IMG/VR virus record: IMGVR_UViG_3300029448_000332
Location: 1 to 27,528 of that record
Length of the DNA: 27,528 nucleotides
Origin: a virus
Strand: one strand, 5' to 3'
Below are positions 13,492 to 19,815 of this stretch, one piece after another (position 1 is the first letter of the stretch; each line of letters opens with the position of its first letter). Made by a program: the position numbers and the translations under genes. The notes beneath the pieces were generated by a model. That model was not told the DNA's origin. It saw only the letters and a program-made list of their open reading frames with translations, and did not search any database.

Positions 13492-13641
13492 ATGACTAGT
13501 AATACATCAACAGCCTATCTACAGGCTAGAATACACGCTCTAGAAAAAGAGCTAGAAAAAAACCAGCAAAACATCGAATTTCTTAACGCTAAAATTGAAA
13601 TGCTAGAAACGGCAGTCAATGAGGCATATTTATTTATTTAA
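13492..13641 (+). CDS. Small coiled-coil protein
   Basis: A 49-aa protein, MTSNTSTAYLQARIHALEKEL, followed by a continuous heptad-patterned helix (KNQQNIEFLNAKIEMLETAV). It is probably a short coiled-coil dimer. I place the start at ATG 13492, not at the earlier in-frame ATG (13444), because the longer form would begin inside the terminator and the promoter. It is the first gene after promoter 13442-13472 and stands 21 nt before the OB-fold-like gene. Function unknown; it could regulate replication or be a short DNA-associated protein. Confidence 0.65.
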   Translation: MTSNTSTAYLQARIHALEKELEKNQQNIEFLNAKIEMLETAVNEAYLFI

Positions 13642-13662
13642 CCTTTAAAAACCCTTAACAAA

Positions 13663-14043
13663 ATGAAAACAGGTAAAATTACCCACATCGACCAAGGCGG
13701 TCAATGGAATGGTCTAACTAAGTACAAAGTAACGTTTGCAGACGGAAACCAGTATACGTTTTTCGCAAAAGGCGAATTTAAGTTTTCCGTAGGCGAAACT
13801 ATAACTTACGAGGTAACAAACGAAGAGTATCGAAACGCTAAAATACCTTTAGACGCATACAAAAAAGACAGCGGCGCAAGTTCAAACCCTACTGCAAATT
13901 ACAGTAGTACTAGTAAAGACACGCTTATTATACGACAGACGTGTATAAAGGCGGCAGCTGAATTTAACGCACAGCGTACAGCTGTAGACGTAAGCAATAT
14001 AATTAACGACGCAGAAATAATGTTTAACTGGATAACCCAATAA
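13663..14043 (+). CDS. Putative single-stranded-DNA-binding (OB-fold-like) protein
   Basis: A 126-aa protein. Residues 1-60 are beta-rich, MKTGKITHIDQGGQWNGLTK, YKVTFADGNQYTFFAKGEF, GETITYEVTNEEYRNAKI, which resembles an OB-fold nucleic-acid-binding barrel with several aromatic residues. After a Ser/Thr-rich linker comes a helical end with IIRQTCIKAAAEF and DAEIMFNWI, a pattern (RQ..LKAA ... A..F..W) I know from SSB-like and recombination-linked phage proteins of Bacteroidota. Likely it coats ssDNA during replication or recombination. The next gene carries an SSB-style acidic tail, so the pair may act together. Start ATG 13663 follows an A-rich stretch. Confidence 0.6.
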   Translation: MKTGKITHIDQGGQWNGLTKYKVTFADGNQYTFFAKGEFKFSVGETITYEVTNEEYRNAKIPLDAYKKDSGASSNPTANYSSTSKDTLIIRQTCIKAAAEFNAQRTAVDVSNIINDAEIMFNWITQ

Positions 14044-14045
14044 TT

Positions 14046-14375
14046 ATGAATAACACAAATAGTAAATACGAAAGCGAGTTTGTAAATAGTTTCGTTGTAA
14101 AAGACGAGCCAAAATTTGACTGGATAACCGCAAAGCTACATATAAAAGCTAGCGAGTTTGTAGACTTTTTAAGAAAACACAAAGAGCATATAAACGAAAA
14201 TAACGGCTTTATGTCTATTGACATTTTAAGAGCGCAAAAAGACCGTACAAAAATGTACGCTAAGTTTACTAAGATAAACAAACAGGCTTTAAGAGACGAG
14301 CCAAAAAAGGTCGAAACGTCCGAGTTTATGCCAGACAGAGTAGCGGCAAATAACGACGAAGACTTACCGTTTTAA
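14046..14375 (+). CDS. Small replication protein with SSB-like acidic C-terminal tip
   Basis: A 109-aa protein located 2 nt after the OB-fold-like gene. It has FDWITAKLHIKASEFVDFLRK, GFMSIDILRAQKDRTKMYAKF and ends NNDEDLPF. Bacterial SSB proteins end in a comparable acidic tip (DDDIPF) that docks partner proteins, so this protein may recruit replication or recombination enzymes to ssDNA or compete for the host SSB partners. The middle resembles short phage proteins of the 'K..I......FL...~~~~gw~~idi..s' type, without known role. A terminator follows, closing the unit. The SSB-tail reading is inference from eight residues and the neighbourhood. Confidence 0.6.
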   Translation: MNNTNSKYESEFVNSFVVKDEPKFDWITAKLHIKASEFVDFLRKHKEHINENNGFMSIDILRAQKDRTKMYAKFTKINKQALRDEPKKVETSEFMPDRVAANNDEDLPF

Positions 14376-14401
14376 ATAACGAGTAATTACATTGTGAGTA
14401 C

Positions 14402-14431
14402 AAAGGGTAGCGAAATAGTTACCCTTTTTTT
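14402..14431 (+). terminator. Intrinsic terminator after the SSB-like genes
   Basis: AAAGGGTA (14402-14409) pairs with TACCCTTT (14420-14427), with a ten-base loop and T7 (14425-14431). Confidence 0.9.
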
Positions 14432-14454
14432 ATCTTTAACCAAAACAAAACTAT

Positions 14455-15360
14455 ATGCTAGTAAACTACAACGACCAAATTAAAACTTTAAATAGCTTAC
14501 GTACTGGCGAGTTTAAGCAAGGCTTAAGGCTAGGCATACCAGAAATAGATGAGTATTTTGTAATGAAACCGCAAGACTTTGGAATATGGCTAGGGCATGC
14601 AAACGTAGGCAAGACTAGCTTAACGGTTTACTTAATGCTTTTATACGCCATAAAGCACGAACAAAAATTTTTAATATATAGTAGTGAGAATGAGCCTTAC
14701 GAGCTTATACAAAAGCTACTAGAGTTTATACTAGAGCAGCCAATAAATAAAATTATACCTACAGACTTTAACGCTGGTATTGACTGGATCAAAAAACATT
14801 TTCAATTTATAGACAACAGCAAATTATACACTTACAGAGAGCTTTTAGAAGAGGCAGAAAAACACCAAATAATTTTTAAGTATAACGGTTTTCTTATAGA
14901 CCCTTACAATAGTTTAGCTAAGGACAAAGAAATGCTTAACGGTTTAGGCGTACACGAGTACGACTACGAGGCAACGACAGACATAAGACTATTTTGTAAA
15001 AAAAATAAAGTAACGGTTTGGCTTTGTACACACGCAAACACCGAGGCTATACGACAAGTCTATAGGGACGGTATATACCAAGGCTACCCAAAAGTCCCAG
15101 AGAGTTCGAGTATTGAGGGTGGGGGTAAATTCGTTAACCGTTCTGACTTTTTTGCTGTATGCCACCGTTTTATACAGCACCCTACAGAGTTTATGAATAG
15201 CCAGCTGCATATAAAAAAGGTTAAAAGTATTTCGTCTGGTGGTCGATGCACTAGCCTAGACAACCCTATTTTAATGAAAGCAATTACTAACAACGTGGGG
15301 TACTCTATTAACAACGAAAGTCTAGTTAAAAAACTTAAATTAGACAAAGCACCTTTTTAG
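14455..15360 (+). CDS. RecA-fold ATPase, replicative helicase (DnaB-like) or Sak4-like
   Basis: A 301-aa P-loop ATPase. Walker A is GHANVGKTS at 47-55, with K53; FLIYSSENEP at 72-81 fits the strand and glutamate after Walker A in DnaB/RecA-type ATPases; Walker B is NGFLIDPYNSL with D149; WLCTHANTEA at about 190-199 is the sensor-like strand with H. GIPEIDEYF upstream of Walker A is usual in DnaB C-terminal domains and Twinkle-like helicases. No primase or DnaB N-terminal domain is present. It may be the phage helicase, or a Sak4-like recombinase; the length (about 300) and the absence of an obvious annealase leave both open. The end (DKAPF) is short and hydrophobic. It lies behind a terminator with no clear promoter. 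Confidence 0.75.
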   Translation: MLVNYNDQIKTLNSLRTGEFKQGLRLGIPEIDEYFVMKPQDFGIWLGHANVGKTSLTVYLMLLYAIKHEQKFLIYSSENEPYELIQKLLEFILEQPINKIIPTDFNAGIDWIKKHFQFIDNSKLYTYRELLEEAEKHQIIFKYNGFLIDPYNSLAKDKEMLNGLGVHEYDYEATTDIRLFCKKNKVTVWLCTHANTEAIRQVYRDGIYQGYPKVPESSSIEGGGKFVNRSDFFAVCHRFIQHPTEFMNSQLHIKKVKSISSGGRCTSLDNPILMKAITNNVGYSINNESLVKKLKLDKAPF

Positions 15361-15393
15361 CCACAGGAAATTTATTGTACCTTTTGTTGGTAT

Positions 15394-15984
15394 ATGAATT
15401 GCGTACTAACAGAAATACACAAAAAGCATAGCGTTTGGCTAGACATAGTTAAGAGCTTTAACGTAAACGATACTACATCAAAAGACGTGGTTTCTGAAAT
15501 GTATTTAAACGTACATAAACACGTACAGGAAAAAAGCGCAGACGTATACTACAACGACGACGAAATAAATTACTACTTTATATATATATGCCTACGCAAC
15601 CTAGTATACGACTTAAAGCGTAAGGAAAAAAAAGTAAGCTATTCGGAAATTAACGACAAGCTGTTTGAGGCGCAAGACGAAGAGTATACCGAAATACCAG
15701 ACCTATATAAAAAACTACGCACTATTATAGAATGGTACGAAAACCCAGAGTATTTAGACATGCTAGAAAACGACATTGTCCTAGAAGAGTTAAGCAGCGA
15801 CAAAATGCACGTCTTTTATTTGCGTAGAATTTTTAAGGAAATATATTTAGACGGCAAAAAATTAGCTAAGTTTAGTAGGGAAACTAAAATAACTTACTGG
15901 TCGTTACGTAATACATTAAAGACTATAAAAAAACAGATAAAAAATGAGCATAAAAATAGGCACAATACTAGAAACCATATTTAA
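15394..15984 (+). CDS. Sigma-factor-like protein, putative late transcription regulator
   Basis: A 196-aa protein. The N-terminal half resembles sigma-70 region 2 as found in ECF factors: SKDVVSEMYLNVHKHVQE (about 29-46; compare DvvQevFlkv) and EINYYFIYICLRNLVYDL followed by KRKEKK (57-80; compare yl..iarN...D..Rk.kr). The end resembles region 4: LAKFSRETKITYWSLRN, then TLKTIKKQIKNE (from about 155), a helix-turn-helix-like stretch with a basic tail. Similar proteins are known in Bacteroidota phages as sigma-like regulators. It is a good candidate for the factor that reads the ACGTTATATA motif before late genes. The sequence is divergent, so a DNA-binding protein without sigma activity is the alternative. 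Confidence 0.65.
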   Translation: MNCVLTEIHKKHSVWLDIVKSFNVNDTTSKDVVSEMYLNVHKHVQEKSADVYYNDDEINYYFIYICLRNLVYDLKRKEKKVSYSEINDKLFEAQDEEYTEIPDLYKKLRTIIEWYENPEYLDMLENDIVLEELSSDKMHVFYLRRIFKEIYLDGKKLAKFSRETKITYWSLRNTLKTIKKQIKNEHKNRHNTRNHI

Positions 15985-16105
15985 GTACACAGGCGTAAAA
16001 TGGCTAGTCAAAAAAATAGTCATAGACATACTGGGTTACGAGAGCTGCGGCTGCGAAGAGAGGCGAGACAAACTAGACAACTTAACATTTAGACGCAATG
16101 ACTAA
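15944..16105 (+). CDS. Small conserved protein with CGC motif
   Basis: A 53-aa protein overlapping the end of the sigma-like gene by 41 nt and the next gene by 8 nt. MSIKIGTILETIFKYTGVKW, then LVKKIVIDILGYESCGCEERR, then KLDNLTF. I recognise this short protein type (helical basic half, then CGC..R...LN) from many Bacteroidota phages and prophages, often near fibre or replication genes, with unknown function. The two cysteines could bind metal with a partner chain or form a disulfide. Conservation of the CGC motif supports that it is a real gene despite the large overlap. Confidence 0.7.
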   Translation: MSIKIGTILETIFKYTGVKWLVKKIVIDILGYESCGCEERRDKLDNLTFRRND

Positions 16106-16307
16106 AAAAGACTACAATTACTGGACTAAATTTAGAGCTAACAAGTCAAACAAAATAAGCAAAGAAGAGTTTAAGACAATAGCAGAAATGCACGCACGAC
16201 TAAAAGGGCATACGTATTACTTACCCTGTACGTGCAACCCAAAGGGTATACAACGGTTTATAGACGACCTTAACAAACTATATAATGAGCATAGAAATAA
16301 CGCATAA
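16098..16307 (+). CDS. Small conserved hypothetical protein with CTCNP motif
   Basis: A 69-aa protein, MTKKDYNYWTKFRANKSNKI, SKEEFKTIAEMHARLKGHTY and YLPCTCNPKGIQRFIDDLNKLY. The C-terminal PCTCNPK...I..LN.LY part resembles a family of short proteins found next to the CGC-type gene in Bacteroidota phages; the H and CxC could bind zinc. It is coupled to neighbours on both sides (8-nt overlap upstream, 23-nt overlap downstream). No function is known to me; a role in early host takeover would fit the place in the early region. Confidence 0.65.
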   Translation: MTKKDYNYWTKFRANKSNKISKEEFKTIAEMHARLKGHTYYLPCTCNPKGIQRFIDDLNKLYNEHRNNA

Positions 16308-16764
16308 CCTAGAAAAAGCTGTAGTAGCTATATTAAACTTTGACGACTGGCAGCTCAAATGGACTGGCGAAAGCAACAAACTATACGACGCCGAGGGGTT
16401 AACACCAGAAAAAAACGGCAAGCGTACTAGGTGCGTTATAGAAATGAAGTTTAGAAAAAAATACTACGAAAAAAAGCTAATTGAAAAAAGCAAATACGAC
16501 GAGTTAATGGCTTTAGACGAAGACATAATAAAGCTGTACTTTGTGAATGATCCAAAAGGAAATTATTTGTTTTGGCTTAACGGTATAAATATGCCAGAGC
16601 CAGAGACTAGAGACATACGTAAAACAACCCTTTGGAATAACGGACACCAGGAAAAAGAAATATATTTACTGCCAGAAGCAAAGGCTAGCATAGTAAACGT
16701 AAACCAGCCAGAGCGACCAGAAAAAAGTATATGGGACGAGTATTTCAAACGTAGGGGAAAATAA
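16285..16764 (+). CDS. Conserved protein with PD-(D/E)XK-like pattern
   Basis: A 159-aa protein. KLYDAEGLTPEKNGKR (D35) is followed by a strand with CVIEMKFRKKYYEKK (E53-x-K55) and then by LYFVNDPKGNYLFWLNGI, the D...(E)xK ... strand order of PD-(D/E)XK nucleases. I know relatives (WQ.....YDA.G.TP.G..CV.E.KFR..YY..K..E..KY) in phages of Bacteroidota, annotated only as hypothetical. It might be a nuclease acting in recombination or host DNA breakdown; alternatively the fold has lost catalysis. It is coupled to the preceding gene by a 23-nt overlap. Confidence in the gene is high; in the nuclease reading, modest. Confidence 0.6.
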   Translation: MSIEITHNLEKAVVAILNFDDWQLKWTGESNKLYDAEGLTPEKNGKRTRCVIEMKFRKKYYEKKLIEKSKYDELMALDEDIIKLYFVNDPKGNYLFWLNGINMPEPETRDIRKTTLWNNGHQEKEIYLLPEAKASIVNVNQPERPEKSIWDEYFKRRGK

Positions 16765-16816
16765 CTTTTTAACAAATTGCGTGAGGTATTAACCAATTTT
16801 TTTGTAAATTGTGCCT

Positions 16817-17137
16817 ATGCAAAATATAATAGAAGAAATTAAAAACAATGTCCTAGACGTCGAGGAAATGGCGTTTTATGGAAACTTTGAGCTAGCCAGC
16901 ACATTACTACAAGACTGGATAGAAAAAGCTGAAAAAGCTAACGCACCGAAAACAATTAACGACCTTAGAGCTTGCGCTAATGCTTTAGCTAGGATCGGTA
17001 TATACGTTAATCAAATGCAAGCTAGACAGCGAGAGTTTAACGTACAGCTAGGTAGGTTTCGTATGGCAAAGCTAGAGGCAGACGCAAAGGCGGCGGCAGC
17101 TAAACAGGAATTAGAAGACTATAAAATAGAATTATGA
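16817..17137 (+). CDS. Helical hypothetical protein
   Basis: A 106-aa helical protein, MQNIIEEIKNNVLDVEEMAF, ASTLLQDWIEKAEKANAP and an Ala/Lys/Glu-rich coiled-coil end (LEADAKAAAAKQELEDYK). No recognised family. I chose ATG 16817 rather than GTG 16811 two codons earlier, since ATG is used throughout. A 52-bp gap precedes it, containing a T-rich stretch and TAAATTG (16805-16811), which is similar to the two strong -7 boxes, but the only TTG upstream is 25 nt away, so a promoter here is doubtful. It heads a set of closely coupled genes to 19283. Confidence 0.6.
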   Translation: MQNIIEEIKNNVLDVEEMAFYGNFELASTLLQDWIEKAEKANAPKTINDLRACANALARIGIYVNQMQARQREFNVQLGRFRMAKLEADAKAAAAKQELEDYKIEL

Positions 17138-17277
17138 CAGATAAATTAGAAAAAGAGTTAAGGCAAATACAATACAGTTTAGCGCATACAGACTTTACAG
17201 GCGAGGTAGGCGAAAAACTAAAAGCCGCATTTAAAAAACGAGAGAGAGACTTAATAAATATAATAAAATACCTATGA
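17134..17277 (+). CDS. Small hypothetical protein
   Basis: A 47-aa charged helical protein, MTDKLEKELRQIQYSLAHTD, FTGEVGEKLKAAFKKRERDL. Start overlaps the previous stop (ATGA) and its stop overlaps the next start in the same way. No family recognised. The tight coupling and usual codon use are the reasons for calling it. Confidence 0.55.
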   Translation: MTDKLEKELRQIQYSLAHTDFTGEVGEKLKAAFKKRERDLINIIKYL

Positions 17278-17441
17278 AAAATTACAAAGTAGAATATACG
17301 TACTTAGCCTTTGACGGCGAAGACCTAGAGGGTTACGAGTTTGACATAGCACACGTAGAGGCTATAAGTCCAAAACAGGCTATAGAAAAAGCAAAAATAG
17401 TAGCACCAAGAAACGCAAAAAAATTTACTATATTAAATTAA
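17274..17441 (+). CDS. Small hypothetical protein
   Basis: A 55-aa protein, MKNYKVEYTYLAFDGEDLEG, YEFDIAHVEAISPKQAIEKA. The alternation suggests a small alpha/beta fold (strand, loop, strand, helix, strand), as in many short phage proteins with 'sp..AiekAk' helices. It is coupled to both neighbours (ATGA overlap upstream, 2-nt gap downstream). Function unknown. Confidence 0.6.
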   Translation: MKNYKVEYTYLAFDGEDLEGYEFDIAHVEAISPKQAIEKAKIVAPRNAKKFTILN

Positions 17442-17443
17442 AT

Positions 17444-18247
17444 ATGACAGACCAAATTACACTACTAGACGGCAACGTCTACGGAAAAAAACAGCTACTA
17501 GCCAAAATGCAAGACGACAGTTTTTATTACGGCGAGCTTTCAAAATTAGCACTTAGCAGCTCTAGCCTAAAACTATTGCTGGATAGTCCAAAGACATACT
17601 ACTATGTCAATAAGTACGGACAAAACGAAACCACAGCTGCATTACGTAGCGGACACCTTTTTCATTTGGCAATACTAGAGCCAGAAAAATACGAGCAAAT
17701 TAAATTCGTAGAGGTGCAAAGTAGAAACGCCAAAGCATTTAAAGAGGCTGTAGCCGAGTACGGCGAAGTGTTTACAGCCAAAGAGCGAGACGACAACAAC
17801 CGCTTAATAGACGCCTTTTTTAAAAACCCAAAAGCTGTTGACCTTATAGGCGACTGTAAAACCGAAGTCCCAGCTATAGGCAACGTACTAGATACTGGCT
17901 ACCCATTTAGAGGCAAGGCAGACGTATTAAAAAATAGCGGCGGCATTGTAGACATCAAAACAACGCAAGACGTACATAGCTTTGACAAGTCCGCTTTTAA
18001 ATACAAATACCATTTACAGGCAGCAATTTATTTAGACCTTTTTAGCACGCCAGAAAAACCGCTTACGCATGAAGACTTTACGTTTCTGTGTATTTCTAAA
18101 AACACGCTAGACATAGGCGTATGGAAATGTAGCGAGGCATTTATAGAATACGGACGCCAGGAATTACGCAAAGGCATAAACTTATACGAAACTTATATAC
18201 GTGAAGACTTTGACATAAACGACTATACGATACAAGGTACGTTATAA
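17444..18247 (+). CDS. RecE/YqaJ-like PD-(D/E)XK exonuclease
   Basis: A 267-aa protein. LSSSSLKLLLDSPKTYYY is the usual N-terminal motif of RecE-type and YqaJ-like phage exonucleases; RSGHLFHLAILEPEKY (68-83) holds the conserved G-x-x-x-H. Catalytic residues: E141 (TEVPAIG), D160 in FRGKAD, D170-I-K172 in IVDIKTT and Q192 in YKYHLQAAIYL. It would degrade one strand of dsDNA ends and feed a single-strand annealing protein, in the phage recombination pathway. It is coupled to the next nuclease gene by TAATG. I find no clear annealase (RecT, Erf, Sak) next to it; the candidate partners are 13663-14043, 14455-15360 or a small unknown. Confidence 0.85.
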   Translation: MTDQITLLDGNVYGKKQLLAKMQDDSFYYGELSKLALSSSSLKLLLDSPKTYYYVNKYGQNETTAALRSGHLFHLAILEPEKYEQIKFVEVQSRNAKAFKEAVAEYGEVFTAKERDDNNRLIDAFFKNPKAVDLIGDCKTEVPAIGNVLDTGYPFRGKADVLKNSGGIVDIKTTQDVHSFDKSAFKYKYHLQAAIYLDLFSTPEKPLTHEDFTFLCISKNTLDIGVWKCSEAFIEYGRQELRKGINLYETYIREDFDINDYTIQGTL

Positions 18248-18588
18248 TGGAATACAGTAACAATTTCGAGTACGACCTAAAAGTAGGGCAAGTCAAAGAG
18301 CGAGAGCTAGGCGACATACTACAAAATAAAACTATAGAGGTTAAAAAATGTACGGACGCATTTAGTAGTATTTTTATAGAATACGAAAGCCGAGGCAAAG
18401 CGTCTGGCATAAGTACAACCAAAGCCGACTATTATTGTATCGTTTTAAAAAATTCGTATGTTTTGATCCAAACCAAAAAACTTAAAAAACTATGTAAGCC
18501 GTACTTTAAGACACAGCGAGACATACTAGGCGGCGACAGTAATACGTCAAAAGGAATAAAACTACCAATAAGAGACATATATTTATGA
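18247..18588 (+). CDS. PD-(D/E)XK nuclease, putative Holliday junction resolvase
   Basis: A 113-aa protein. FEYDLKVGQVKERELGDIL (E18, E20), TIEVKKCTD (E31-V-K33), IFIEYESRGKASGISTTKADYY (E45, S53, T57-T58-K-A-D61). The order E ... ExK ... E-Y-x-S-x-x-x-x-S-G-I ... T-K-A-D-Y is that of small phage VRR-NUC/resolvase-like nucleases. It may resolve branched DNA before packaging or repair recombination intermediates. The start overlaps the exonuclease stop and the end overlaps the next gene (ATGA), so it is one operon with recombination genes. The length is complete for the class. Confidence 0.75.
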   Translation: MEYSNNFEYDLKVGQVKERELGDILQNKTIEVKKCTDAFSSIFIEYESRGKASGISTTKADYYCIVLKNSYVLIQTKKLKKLCKPYFKTQRDILGGDSNTSKGIKLPIRDIYL

Positions 18589-18764
18589 AAACAAAAAAAA
18601 GCAAATGGCGTAAAATAAACGGCAAATGGGTAAACCTAGAAGAGTTAAGCGAAAATTCTGGTAAACCAAAATATATAAAATGCGACGAGTATAGCCAAAC
18701 ATTTACTTACGCTCGTACAAACAAAAAAGCTAGTTATATACCAGACCATTTAAAAGATAAATAA
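18585..18764 (+). CDS. Small basic hypothetical protein
   Basis: A 59-aa basic protein, MKTKKSKWRKINGKWVNLEE, then KPKYIKCDEYSQTFTYAR and SYIPDHLKDK. The WRKINGKWV pattern looks like two short strands with exposed aromatics, which may bind nucleic acid. Coupled to both neighbours (ATGA upstream, TAATG downstream). No family recognised with confidence. Confidence 0.6.
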   Translation: MKTKKSKWRKINGKWVNLEELSENSGKPKYIKCDEYSQTFTYARTNKKASYIPDHLKDK

Positions 18765-18916
18765 TGAGACAAAAAAAGCTAACACAGCAACAGCGCATAG
18801 AAACCCTAGAGCGAATAGTCGCACAGCTGTACGTAAAAATTGAAAGCCTACATAACATAACACAAAAACTAACGCACAATGAGCAAGCACAAAAAAATAG
18901 CAGACCTAGTAATTAA
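18764..18916 (+). CDS. Small coiled-coil hypothetical protein
   Basis: A 50-aa protein, MRQKKLTQQQRIETLERIVA, QLYVKIESLHNITQKL, with a heptad-like pattern typical of a short coiled-coil oligomer. The start shares a base with the preceding stop (TAATG); the last 38 nt overlap the DnaA-like gene in another frame. Similar short LERxV coiled coils occur in phages beside replication genes, with no known function. Confidence 0.55.
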   Translation: MRQKKLTQQQRIETLERIVAQLYVKIESLHNITQKLTHNEQAQKNSRPSN

Positions 18917-19283
18917 ATACACAGGCGAAAATATATATAGCAAACGTAGAACGCAACCGATAGTAGACGCTAGAGCGTTGTTTGAATACATAATGCGAGT
19001 AGACTATAAAGTAACATACGCAAGCCTTACAGAGCATTACAGAAAAAACGGCAAAAGACGTAAACACGATGCAATGATATACAGCGTTAGAAATTTCCAA
19101 AAAGAAATTAGAGGCAGACGTAAAGACTTAAACGCATACTACCAAAACATACTACAGACTGAAATAACAGTAAGACAATACCAAAATGCGTACTCACTAA
19201 TTAGCCAAATAAAAAGCCAAAAACAAATACGTAAGTTTCGCAGCTATATGTCCGAGCTTTTAAAAGAGCCAGACAAAGTTTAA
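18879..19283 (+). CDS. DnaA domain IV-like protein, putative replication initiator
   Basis: A 134-aa protein. The pattern I..LV..YTG..I.SKRRTQPIVDAR (D30-A-R32) followed by LFEYIMRVDYKVTYASLTEHY and KRRKHDAMIYSVRNF (61-73, H63) matches DnaA domain IV, whose signature is DH(T/S)TV..A...I; here KHDAMIYSV takes that place. The ATPase domain is absent. Phages of Bacteroidota carry such DnaA-C-like proteins, thought to act at the origin. A natural target would be the iteron gap at 12573-12659. Alternatively it is a regulator using the same helix-turn-helix. It is the last gene of the early region; 21 bp later the late motif precedes the terminase. Confidence 0.7.
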   Translation: MSKHKKIADLVIKYTGENIYSKRRTQPIVDARALFEYIMRVDYKVTYASLTEHYRKNGKRRKHDAMIYSVRNFQKEIRGRRKDLNAYYQNILQTEITVRQYQNAYSLISQIKSQKQIRKFRSYMSELLKEPDKV

Positions 19284-19290
19284 AAAAACC

Positions 19291-19306
19291 ACGTTATATA
19301 AGTATG
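19291..19306 (+). promoter_or_regulatory. ACGTTATATA late motif before the terminase genes
   Basis: ACGTTATATAAGTATG, with the A of ACG 13 nt before the ATG at 19304, in the 20-bp gap between the early region and the terminase. Only the motif up to TATATA is kept here, which marks ACGTTATATA as the conserved core. Confidence 0.6.
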
Positions 19307-19639
19307 GTACGAGACACAAAAGACAGTAAAAAAAAGATGCTAGAGGCTCTAGAGTACAACCTAGGCATCGTTTCTACGAGCTGTGCTAGTGCTGGCGTAA
19401 GTAGAGCTACGCACTACCGCTGGATCAATGAAGACGAAGAGTACAAAGCATACGTGCAAGACATACACGAAAGCGCAATAGACTTTGTAGAGAGCAAGCT
19501 GTACGAAAAAATAAAAGACAAAGACACCGCTAGCATTATATTCTATTTGAAGAGTAAGGCAAAGCACAGAGGCTATATTGAACGCCAACAGCTAGAGGTG
19601 CAAGACGCAAAAGAGTTTACAGTTAAAGTAATTGAATAA
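19304..19639 (+). CDS. terS: Terminase small subunit
   Basis: A 111-aa protein starting at the late motif. KKKMLEALEYNLGIVSTSCASAGVSRATHYRWINEDEEY (about 9-47) is a helix-turn-helix of the type found in phage terminase small subunits (xxALe...Givs.ACk.aGvsR.TfY.W...D..F). A long helix with a charged end follows (SAIDFVESKLYEKI; SIIFYLKSKAKHRGYI). The final QQLEVQDAKEFTVKVIE is probably the part that meets the large subunit. It recognises phage DNA and regulates the large subunit. One Cys-rich mini-gene lies between it and the large subunit. Confidence 0.9.
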   Translation: MVRDTKDSKKKMLEALEYNLGIVSTSCASAGVSRATHYRWINEDEEYKAYVQDIHESAIDFVESKLYEKIKDKDTASIIFYLKSKAKHRGYIERQQLEVQDAKEFTVKVIE

Positions 19640-19815
19640 TGGCAGACATAACAAAATGCGAGGGTACAGGCTGCACAGCAAAAGACAGCTGTTATAGGTA
19701 CACAGCACCAGACGGCGTAAGACAAGTTTATTTTACAACTGTACCGCTAGAAACTAGCAGACAGCACGACGGCATAAATTGTCAATACTACTGGGACATT
19801 GCAAATAGAAACTAA
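19639..19815 (+). CDS. Small Cys-rich protein between the terminase genes
   Basis: A 58-aa protein, start overlapping the TerS stop (TAATG) and end overlapping the TerL start by 17 nt. It reads ITKCEGTGCTAKDSCYRYTAP, then QVYFTTVPLE and DGINCQYYWD. Four cysteines (C7, C12, C18, C51) suggest a zinc site. I recognise this short type (C.g..C..k..CyRy.a....QsYf......C.yfw) from marine and Bacteroidota phages. The conserved place inside the terminase operon may point to DNA packaging or simply late expression; function unknown. Confidence 0.7.
   Translation: MADITKCEGTGCTAKDSCYRYTAPDGVRQVYFTTVPLETSRQHDGINCQYYWDIANRN

Noticed and set aside
16777-16811. A promoter before 16817 (TTG ... TAAATTG)
   Set aside because: The spacer of 25 nt is too long for the Bacteroidota pattern and the -7 box is weak.
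18239-18249. A further late motif (ACGTTATAATGG)
   Set aside because: It falls in the last codons of the exonuclease gene, lacks the TATATA core and has a different spacing; probably chance.
12733-19283. Integrase, repressor or other lysogeny genes
   Set aside because: No tyrosine or serine recombinase motif and no typical repressor was found in any frame; DnaA-like and sigma-like proteins explain the DNA-binding motifs seen.
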